A stretch of 28,060 bases of DNA from a virus. Shown here in pieces: positions 15,929 to 21,510 of this stretch (positions are counted from its first letter, which is position 1; every line of letters starts with the position of its first letter). Both the position numbers and the translations under genes were made by a program. Location: positions 1-28,060 of IMG/VR virus record IMGVR_UViG_3300046758_000491, one strand, 5' to 3'. Below the pieces are notes generated by a model. That model had not been told where the DNA came from. It saw only the letters and a program-made list of their open reading frames with translations, and did not search any database.

Positions 15929-16093
15929 TTACCCCAGTGCGATTGCCATAGCGATGCCGCCATCGCCAGTAGGGGCTAATGCCGTCACGTCAGATGAGTC
16001 TAGAATTCGTGAATGAGTTCTACCCGCTAATGTGATTGTATTGTTGATTATGATCCCGTTCTTCACGACGAAATCTTTGTGCTGTGCTGACAT
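15929..16093 (-). CDS. 54-residue small structural-type protein
   Basis: The frame from ATG 16093 to TAA at 15929-15931 encodes 54 residues: MSAQHKDFVVKNGIIINNTI, TLAGRTHSRILDSSDVTALA, and an end PTGDGGIAMAIALG. It has an AGGGAA ribosome site and a TATAAATA late promoter about 30 bases upstream, so it is the first gene of a late transcript. 'DFVVKNG' followed by repeated hydrophobic/asparagine residues occurs at the start of some phage fibre proteins, so it may be the N-terminal (attachment) remnant of one, or a small free subunit. Function unknown. Confidence 0.75.
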   Translation of the reverse strand: MSAQHKDFVVKNGIIINNTITLAGRTHSRILDSSDVTALAPTGDGGIAMAIALG

Positions 16094-16123
16094 CGGTTCC
16101 CTATCCCCGTGTTGACTTTATTC

Positions 16124-16131
16124 TATTTATA
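16124..16131 (-). promoter_or_regulatory. T4-type late promoter inside the fibre array
   Basis: The minus strand reads TATAAATA in a 40-base gap, 31 bases before ATG 16093 and directly after the stop of the upstream EIAQ gene. The box and the following nine bases are identical to those at the 6765-6772 promoter. Confidence 0.75.
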
Positions 16132-16133
16132 CT

Positions 16134-16700
16134 TTACTGCGCAATTTCTTGAATAATCATTGAAGTAGTATCAGTAGTGTAGGTACCGGTACTAGCAGTG
16201 GATCCTGTCCCGATATAATTAGCAGTGGAATTGCCAGGAAATTCGCAAAACTTCAAGTAAAATGTCGGATTCCCACCAGATATATCACTACTGACAATAG
16301 TGTGATTGCCACTACTTGTAAAATTGGCACCATTACCCGATGCAATCGTTCCGCTTCGGCCTTCAGCAAATGCAGTTGTATTGCCAACGCCAGCTGCTCC
16401 AGCAATATTTGTGCTGTTGATCCATAGCGATAATCCACCACCCCAGTTTGTATCAGTGCCACGACTACAAACTCCATGAGCTAAAACAACAATTAAGCTT
16501 CCGACTCTTGGTGTAGCGTCTAATTGACCAGACATATGAGTTTGCCAAGACGTACTAGTGGTCGAACTAATAGTATTTACTACTAGCCTTTTTACTTGAA
16601 TGACATGGCCCGGTGCAACTAACTTGTGTCCGCTTGGAACTACAATTACATTGTTAGTATCTGTGTGTGATAAGATTTTGTTTACGTATAATTCACTCAT
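16134..16700 (-). CDS. Fibre tip-like protein, EIAQ family
   Basis: This 188-residue protein has the leader MSELYVNKILSHTDTNNVIV with VPSGHKLVAPGHVIQVKRLV. The domain has TSTTSWQTHMSGQLDATPRV (about 49-68), GSLIVVLAHGVCSRG, LSLWINSTNIAGAAGVG and the end SMIIQEIAQ. VPSGHKLVAPG matches IPAGHKLVASD of the 14937-15596 product, so the two are paralogs. It is the last gene before the internal late promoter. The TAATG junction couples it to the upstream gene. A fibre tip protein is inferred, with no ligand or enzyme motif. Confidence 0.82.
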   Translation of the reverse strand: MSELYVNKILSHTDTNNVIVVPSGHKLVAPGHVIQVKRLVVNTISSTTSTSWQTHMSGQLDATPRVGSLIVVLAHGVCSRGTDTNWGGGLSLWINSTNIAGAAGVGNTTAFAEGRSGTIASGNGANFTSSGNHTIVSSDISGGNPTFYLKFCEFPGNSTANYIGTGSTASTGTYTTDTTSMIIQEIAQ

Positions 16701-17350
16701 TATGCTATCGCTCTTATTGTCATGTGTGGTATCATTAAATGCTGAGCATCACTTGCATATTCCCAAGTGTTATAGTGAAGTTTTGATTCGTATGAAGCAC
16801 TATGTTCTTTATACTGTACATCAAGTGTTTTTGCACTAGTCCATCCATTGAGTTTCCCGTTTGCAATATCATTAGAACTATGTGTCAAGTCAATAGAATA
16901 CTCTAATGATATTGGAAACCCAGCATGATGCCAGTTAGTAGATGCATAGTTTGATGAAATACTATGAGCCGAAGGATTAATGTCTGTTCCATCAAGTCGA
17001 ATTTTATGGCCCGAAATACCAGAGTTCTCTACGACATCCCAATGATAATAGAATCTAAAATAAACACACTTTGTACCAGTCGGTGGAGTATAAGACATAG
17101 TGCTACCGGTTATGGTTGTCCATGTTGTCGTACCATTTTGAACGGCTGTAACATTCTCCATAGTATAACTACCAGACTGAAGAGTTACAGTTCTACCATC
17201 CGCCTGAGCATTTAACTCTTCAAGTATCTGGCCAGCGGTAGAAGTTTGATTTGCCATGCCAACTGGAAATGTTAAACTACCATCGTTGTGAACCGTTACA
17301 GCTTCAATGCCTGTTTGAGATTTTAGTTTGTTTACTTTGATTTCACTCAT
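16700..17350 (-). CDS. Fibre tip-like protein ending TIRAIA
   Basis: This 216-residue protein has the leader MSEIKVNKLKSQTGIEAVTV with HNDGSLTFPVG. A segment QADGRTVTLQSGSYTMENVT (about 50-69) follows. The beta domain has STMSYTPPTGTKCVYFRFYY (about 83-102), ISGHKIRLDGTDINPSA and FPISLEYSIDLTHSS, ending MTIRAIA. The 'Y.PP.GTK.V.Y.F.Y' motif is one I associate with fibre proteins of T4-like marine phages. It begins nine bases after the C1q-like gene, whose GTAGGATAGGATAAG end supplies the ribosome site, and overlaps the next ATG by one base. Confidence 0.8.
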   Translation of the reverse strand: MSEIKVNKLKSQTGIEAVTVHNDGSLTFPVGMANQTSTAGQILEELNAQADGRTVTLQSGSYTMENVTAVQNGTTTWTTITGSTMSYTPPTGTKCVYFRFYYHWDVVENSGISGHKIRLDGTDINPSAHSISSNYASTNWHHAGFPISLEYSIDLTHSSNDIANGKLNGWTSAKTLDVQYKEHSASYESKLHYNTWEYASDAQHLMIPHMTIRAIA

Positions 17351-17358
17351 ATCTTATC

Positions 17359-17883
17359 CTATCCTACTAAAAAGCCACTGAAGCGACAGCCCGGCCGAAT
17401 TCGTGTAGACGTATCTGAACTTACATTAAACAACGGATTGACAGTTTGACTTGCAGTTAGATAGATTAACGCTGATGTTGTAAGTGTTAAATAAGAGGCG
17501 GCCTGTGGGTCTTCAAGATTACGATATACCTCGTTACCAGCCGCCTCTCCGTCTATTGCCAAATATGTGCTTACCCACTGCGCCGATTCTATGCTATCGA
17601 TACCAACTGAAAGATTAAATTGATAGTAGCCAGTTACCGAGGCTGTAAATGTTGCAACGTCTGAAGCAGATATTGCTATACAGCTACCAACATTAAAATC
17701 TATAGTATCAAAAGGAACATCAACGCCATCGCTCGCGGTGAAATCGGTTGTCGCGCTAATGGTAGATAAATATAGACTAAACTTTGGATTAGCCGGCATT
17801 TGAACACGTCCGCCAGTATCAATTGACATTGCATCTGTGCTGTTGGTATGTTGCGCTTTGTTAAATTTTAAAATGCTTGCCAT
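17359..17883 (-). CDS. C1q-like fibre tip protein
   Basis: This 174-residue protein has the leader MASILKFNKAQHTNSTDAMS with IDTGGRVQMPANPKFS. A C1q/TNF-like domain follows: LSTISATTDFTASDGVDVPF (about 39-58), FTASVTGYYQFNLSVGID (the G-x-Y-x-F strand, about 79-96), LTLTTSALIYLTASQTVNPL and the end RFSGFLVG. Its overall plan matches the 8434-8958 and 10511-11017 products. It starts immediately after the base gene at 17884-18126. A trimeric receptor-binding tip is inferred. Confidence 0.82.
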   Translation of the reverse strand: MASILKFNKAQHTNSTDAMSIDTGGRVQMPANPKFSLYLSTISATTDFTASDGVDVPFDTIDFNVGSCIAISASDVATFTASVTGYYQFNLSVGIDSIESAQWVSTYLAIDGEAAGNEVYRNLEDPQAASYLTLTTSALIYLTASQTVNPLFNVSSDTSTRIRPGCRFSGFLVG

Positions 17884-18126
17884 CTATATCACCGTTAATG
17901 CGCCATTGACTGTAATGGCTACTCCAGAGTCTACACTGATAGGACCAATTAATAATCCGTTAGTGCCTGAGTCAATTGTTAAATTGCTCGATACACTATT
18001 ACTCGACGTCTTAAGCGCAGGTCCGAACATAGTTGCATTACCTTCAATCACTAGCTCACCGCCTAATGTGATCTTTGTTCCTGCAGCGCCATTTTCTATT
18101 CTATCGACTTTAATAGTGCTTGTCAT
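17884..18126 (-). CDS. Short fibre 'base' protein with NAM-type C-terminal module
   Basis: This 80-residue protein joins a tip-style leader (MTSTIKVDRIENGAAGTKIT, then LGGELVIEGNATMFG) to the shared module at 43-80 (NSVSSNLTIDSGTNGLLIGP, ISVDSGVAITVNGALTVI). It therefore links the two halves of the array's grammar: the leader of the tip genes and the C-terminus of the base genes. It heads the set 17359, 16700 and 16134. The stop (TAG) touches the next ATG. Role unknown, probably a connector between a conserved site on the tail or fibre and the following tips. Confidence 0.8.
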   Translation of the reverse strand: MTSTIKVDRIENGAAGTKITLGGELVIEGNATMFGPALKTSSNSVSSNLTIDSGTNGLLIGPISVDSGVAITVNGALTVI

Positions 18127-18134
18127 AACTTATC

Positions 18135-18509
18135 CTATGCGTATGGACTTGTGCCGAGAAGATCAGAATCCCATGCCGCTTTCAATTCATCAATAGTAGA
18201 TGCATCTGTAATAGCACTAGCTGCAGGTGCATCTCTCAGCGCGGCCTTCTTATTTGCTGAAGCAGTCTTTGCTGATGTATCGTCTGCTTCTAAAGCTTTC
18301 ATGTAAACTACATCTTCAGCTTTCAATAATTCTTCTCTTACTTCTCGAAGCTTGTTCTTAAATAAATTTTTTGCTTCTGTCATATCTTCAGAAATGACTG
18401 ATCCACTCAAGGACCATGCATTTCGAAAGTGACGATTAGCCGGAATACTAGTTGCATCGGATCGATCAATAGTATTACCGTCTTTATCAGTAATATTAAT
18501 AGTAGCCAT
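18135..18509 (-). CDS. Fibre assembly chaperone-like protein with PANRxFRNAW motif
   Basis: This 124-residue protein begins MATINITDKDGNTIDRSDAT and has the motif IPANRHFRNAWSLSGSVISE (about 22-41). A charged helical region follows (EAKNLFKNKLREVREELLKA, about 45-64), then ANKKAALRDAPA and a tail with STIDELKAAWDSDL. The 'LR.VR..LL...D.........A...ALRD.PA' spacing resembles the C-terminal half of the chaperone-like protein at 11660-12052. The FRNAW motif also ends the adjacent 150-residue protein. A strong AGGAGA site precedes the ATG. A fibre folding/assembly helper is the best guess. Confidence 0.72.
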   Translation of the reverse strand: MATINITDKDGNTIDRSDATSIPANRHFRNAWSLSGSVISEDMTEAKNLFKNKLREVREELLKAEDVVYMKALEADDTSAKTASANKKAALRDAPAASAITDASTIDELKAAWDSDLLGTSPYA

Positions 18510-18519
18510 CTTTTATCTC

Positions 18520-18972
18520 CTATGCTACGTTAAGTTCTTCGGAAATGCGCCATGCATCTCTCCAAGTTCTATGCGACGGTAACTGTTCTTTTTTACAAAT
18601 TACCATTTTAGGTCTGTTACCTTTATTCCAGTTTTTCCACACTTCCTGTGGTACATCCTTCATAATCAAATATTCAATTGCTTCTTTCTCTGTCATCGGA
18701 TCCATGGGTTTTGTTTCATGCAAAAGATGACCTCTCGTATGTTTCTTAAAATCTGCCTTTGCTTCATCTGCCGCCAGTTCATGATAAACCCATACTGGCG
18801 GAAGAATACCACCGTGCATTGCGCACGCCATCCAGTTAGGATCTGGTGTCATGACTGATACTGGCCTATCAGGATCACGTTCATACACAATTCTGTAGTC
18901 AGTCTGAACAGGCTCAAGGTTTTCCTTGGCCCAACATAATCTATCAAATAATTTATAGTCACTTAGTTTCAT
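18520..18972 (-). CDS. Protein of unknown function ending in PSHRTWRDAW motif
   Basis: The preferred start is ATG 18972 (150 residues, MKLSDYKLFDRLCWAKENLE). It makes an ATGA overlap with the previous stop and has GGGGAG seven bases upstream. ATG 18990 lies inside that gene. The body has YRIVYERDPDRPVSVMTPDP, NWMACAMHGGILPPVWVYHE (about 47-66), a charged helix, and a C-terminal LPSHRTWRDAWRISEELNVA (131-150). The last motif matches IPANRHFRNAWSLS near the start of the next protein. It is unlike the beta-rich fibre genes around it. It may be the N-terminal half of a split chaperone-like protein. Confidence 0.75.
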   Translation of the reverse strand: MKLSDYKLFDRLCWAKENLEPVQTDYRIVYERDPDRPVSVMTPDPNWMACAMHGGILPPVWVYHELAADEAKADFKKHTRGHLLHETKPMDPMTEKEAIEYLIMKDVPQEVWKNWNKGNRPKMVICKKEQLPSHRTWRDAWRISEELNVA

Positions 18973-19346
18973 GCTAAATCTCCCCAACATCCCATTGCAT
19001 GCGCCGCATCGGCCACACTAAAAGACGAGTTCATACATTCAATATCCATAACAGATGTAGATGACTCTGCTGTTTTTATTCTAACAACATCTGCATATCC
19101 CAAAACAGTTCCTGAGCAATATTCCTGGGCTAAGTTTCTTGCCAAGTTGTTTGTTAAATTATATTTGTAGTCTCCAGTTCCTTCATCTACACCGCTAGTA
19201 ATATTAATTGATGAATTTGAATATATAGCTGCAGCGTCCGTCGCTGCTACTTTTGCTTTAACTGTGCCTTCAACAACGTACTCTGTCGGAACAGAACCTG
19301 CAGAATTATGCTCAATGAAGTTAGCTCTGATCTTACCATAACTCAT
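18969..19346 (-). CDS. Fibre tip-like protein, GDLA family
   Basis: The start at ATG 19346 (125 residues, MSYGKIRANFIEHNSAGSVP) is chosen because it gives the family leader (compare MSTLRANSIEHTNGG), an ATGA overlap and a GGGGAG site. ATG 19361 would add MGRLS. The domain has INITSGVDEGTGDYKYNLTN (about 44-63), TAESSTSVMDIECMNSS and the end MGCWGDLA. 'D.GTGDY...LTN' is a known fibre-tip pattern in marine phages. It is the third of three consecutive GDLA paralogs. Function inferred: small fibre tip or decoration protein. Confidence 0.8.
   Translation of the reverse strand: MSYGKIRANFIEHNSAGSVPTEYVVEGTVKAKVAATDAAAIYSNSSINITSGVDEGTGDYKYNLTNNLARNLAQEYCSGTVLGYADVVRIKTAESSTSVMDIECMNSSFSVADAAHAMGCWGDLA
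18980..18985 (-). promoter_or_regulatory. Ribosome binding site deciding the start at 18972
   Basis: The minus strand reads GGGGAG, seven bases, then ATGA. The site is made by the codons for the G-D-L-A-stop end of the upstream tip protein, and the upstream ATG at 18990 lies before it. Confidence 0.75.
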
Positions 19347-19768
19347 GCTAAGTCTCCCCATCCAGCGATATTCAAATCATCGTGGTCGTCTTGTGCACTG
19401 CTGCCATTACAGCCTCTAGTTGAGACTTTTGTTGTGCTTCTACCCGGATTGGAACCGCTACCACCCCAATCTAAACTATCTAACGACGCGTAACCTGAGC
19501 TAGTGCCACCGCCGGTACCACACGCCTGGGCCGACCAAATAGTATTAGCAAATGCATTTGTTGTATTAAACCGGTGGTAACCAGTCGCGTTATCTTCAAG
19601 TGAAGAAATGTTTAGTGAACCATAAATGTCATTTCCGGTATTGGTATCTGCTGTACCATACATCTTTGCAAGACCTTGACGAATTGTCATGGTCGTTGCG
19701 CCATCCTCAACAGTAACTGTATTCTTATTTGAATAGCCGGTTAACTTATCTGTTTTTATCTCACTCAT
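19343..19768 (-). CDS. Fibre tip-like protein, GDLA family
   Basis: This 141-residue protein has the leader MSEIKTDKLTGYSNKNTVTV with DGATTMTIRQGLAKMYG. The core is YGSLNISSLEDNATGYHRFN (about 49-68), TTNAFANTIWSAQACGTGGG and a glycine/serine-rich part, ending DDLNIAGWGDLA. It aligns in plan with its two neighbours: residue-type leader, 'S...D..TG....F.N....', and a GDLA end. The GGA TGG GGA GAC TTA GCA TGA end holds the next gene's ribosome site and start. A fibre tip role is inferred. Confidence 0.8.
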   Translation of the reverse strand: MSEIKTDKLTGYSNKNTVTVEDGATTMTIRQGLAKMYGTADTNTGNDIYGSLNISSLEDNATGYHRFNTTNAFANTIWSAQACGTGGGTSSGYASLDSLDWGGSGSNPGRSTTKVSTRGCNGSSAQDDHDDLNIAGWGDLA

Positions 19769-20157
19769 GCCAAATCTCCTGCAACCATACTTGCTGCGTA
19801 ATTTAGATCTCTATTAGCATTAGTATTCATGATCCGACAGTTGATACTAAAAGATGTGCTGGTATGTATCTGAGCAGTGGATGCTCTTCCTTCTACGCCA
19901 TAGGTACCACCGCTTTCGCTTTGAGGCTGGCCAGAACCCGCAATTGCATAATCAGCACCACTCATATTATTAGTAAAAAACTTTTGTGTTTGACCTGTAT
20001 TAACATCTGTCGTAGAAGATTGATTAAAACTCGAAACGGACGGGTGTCCTGTCGAATCTTGGTCAACTTCAGAAAACATTTTTAAAGCCGCCTGCTTTGT
20101 GAACGCAATAGGTCCACCATTGGTGTGTTCAATAGAATTTGCTCTTAGTGTACTCAT
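19765..20157 (-). CDS. Fibre tip-like protein, GDLA family
   Basis: This 130-residue protein has the leader MSTLRANSIEHTNGGPIAFT with KQAALKMFSEVDQDS. The core is SSTTDVNTGQTQKFFTNNMS (about 48-67) with GADYAIAGSGQPQSE, then STSFSINCRIMNTNA and the end AASMVAGDLA. 'TDVNTG....FTNNMS.ADYA' parallels 'TDGGTGRSTVTFTNNMNNSAYS' in two shorter pieces of the 20465-21175 product, making these paralogs. It is coupled by ATGA overlaps at both ends. Confidence 0.82.
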   Translation of the reverse strand: MSTLRANSIEHTNGGPIAFTKQAALKMFSEVDQDSTGHPSVSSFNQSSTTDVNTGQTQKFFTNNMSGADYAIAGSGQPQSESGGTYGVEGRASTAQIHTSTSFSINCRIMNTNANRDLNYAASMVAGDLA

Positions 20158-20468
20158 ATCGTTGTCAAGGTGCCTCCGCTTAATACTGTCAATATTACAC
20201 CGGAATCTACAGTCATAGGTCCAATCATCAATGCATTTGAATTACTATCTATTGTTACGTTTGCTGTAATATTCTTTGCTGTTACTTGAATTGGTTCGGT
20301 CACAGTTGTCTTTGTATTGATTGTCGAAAATTTACCTGCAGTAATAGTGTCAGCAATAATCGTACCGCTTAACTGCCCGCCAAATGTAATAGAGCCACTA
20401 CTATCCAATGTGATAGATGCAACACCACCATCAGGATACTGTAATTTTTTTACACCAATTGTACTCAT
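20154..20468 (-). CDS. Fibre 'base' protein with NAM-type C-terminal module
   Basis: The start is ATG 20468 (104 residues, MSTIGVKKLQYPDGGVASIT): ATGA overlap with the upstream stop and AGGAG seven bases before. ATG 20495 lies within the upstream gene. A leader with LDSSGSITFGGQLSG and TIIADTITAGKFSTINTKTT precedes the shared module at 64-104 (ITANVTIDSNSNALMIGPMT, VDSGVILTVLSGGTLTTI). It heads the set 19765, 19343 and 18969, all GDLA tips. 'G.I.ADTITAGKFST' is a fibre-type phrase. A connector or shaft role is inferred. Confidence 0.8.
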   Translation of the reverse strand: MSTIGVKKLQYPDGGVASITLDSSGSITFGGQLSGTIIADTITAGKFSTINTKTTVTEPIQVTAKNITANVTIDSNSNALMIGPMTVDSGVILTVLSGGTLTTI

Positions 20469-21175
20469 GCTAAATCTCCTGCAACCTGACACCATGCTGC
20501 AGTGCCAGCATCATTAGTCACTGTGGCAGAATGACAATAATAGCCGAACTGTGATGTGCTATATGCATCAGCATTATCAGAGTGCATACCGAAGTCGTCA
20601 TTGTAACCGCTGCCGTCTTTTTGAGTACAAGTAGCGGAATATGCAGAATTATTCATATTGTTAGTAAATGTTACTGTAGACCTGCCTGTACCACCATCCG
20701 TTGTGCTAGCGCAATTATAACTATCAAGAATAGCTTGTGTACCAGCTTGAACAATACTACTCCAATGTTTTATCGAACCAGCAGTAAGATTGACTTTGCC
20801 ATATGATCCACCTTCACTAGTACCAAATAATAGACCTGTGTGATATAATCTAAGATTGATATCACCGCTATCAGTCATAAAATATACATCACCATTGTTG
20901 TAATTTGAAATATTCGTGTGGCCGGCGTTAGACATGCCAATGCTTACTCGCTGATTCTGCTCATCAACAAGCATTAATGGTGCAGCTTCACCCTTTGACT
21001 GATTGCCGTAAGCCGTAATGCCAGCATTTGCCATAATCTTACCAGCGAATGTAGAAGAATCCGTAGATGCTGATACGAGCTTTTGATCAAGTGTAATCAC
21101 TCCAGCAGTATTAACTGTCAGAGCGTTTGTGCCATTCAAGTGTTTTATCTTTTTTACGCTAATTGCACTAGTCAT
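20465..21175 (-). CDS. Fibre tip-like protein, GDLA family with extra N-terminal module
   Basis: This 236-residue protein has the leader MTSAISVKKIKHLNGTNALT with VNTAGVITLDQKLVSAS. A middle module has LMLVDEQNQRVSIGMSNAGH (about 68-87), NNGDVYFMTDSGDINLRLYH and GTSEGGSYGKVNL. The tip core is CASTTDGGTGRSTVTFTNN with NSAYSATCTQKDG, ending AWCQVAGDLA. It is the longest of the four GDLA members. The middle part may be a shaft extension. It is TAATG-coupled to the base gene before it. Confidence 0.82.
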   Translation of the reverse strand: MTSAISVKKIKHLNGTNALTVNTAGVITLDQKLVSASTDSSTFAGKIMANAGITAYGNQSKGEAAPLMLVDEQNQRVSIGMSNAGHTNISNYNNGDVYFMTDSGDINLRLYHTGLLFGTSEGGSYGKVNLTAGSIKHWSSIVQAGTQAILDSYNCASTTDGGTGRSTVTFTNNMNNSAYSATCTQKDGSGYNDDFGMHSDNADAYSTSQFGYYCHSATVTNDAGTAAWCQVAGDLA

Positions 21176-21510
21176 TAGAATACCATAAACGTTCCATTGA
21201 TTGTTATTGTTACGCCAGAATCTACATCAATTGGTCCTACGACCATAGCGTTTTCGTTTGAGTCTACCGTCACATTAGAAGAAACCGAGTTAGGATTAAA
21301 CTTAAATCGACTATCCACAATTCCTATTACTGAAGCAGAATCTGCACCGCCACCGGCAGACCTTGCACCGACATAATCAGAGTCAACTAGATTTGTAATT
21401 GCTCGTCTAATCTTCACGTTACCGGGCTTAGATATACGAGCTTCTAAATTATTCTCAAGCTCATCAATAGCTGGTACACTTATATTTCCACCTTTAATTT
21501 TTGTTGCCAT
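21175..21510 (-). CDS. Fibre 'base' protein with NAM-type C-terminal module
   Basis: This 111-residue protein begins MATKIKGGNISVPAIDELEN, then LEARISKPGNVKIRRAITN. One copy of the VDSDYVGAR repeat lies at about 43-51 and a partial IGIVDSRFKF near 63-72, linking it to the 442-residue upstream protein. The shared module fills 73-111 (NSVSSNVTVDSNENAMVVGP, IDVDSGVTITINGTFMVF). One-base overlaps join both neighbours. It is the first of the six base proteins and is followed by one tip gene. Structural role inferred. Confidence 0.8.
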   Translation of the reverse strand: MATKIKGGNISVPAIDELENNLEARISKPGNVKIRRAITNLVDSDYVGARSAGGGADSASVIGIVDSRFKFNPNSVSSNVTVDSNENAMVVGPIDVDSGVTITINGTFMVF

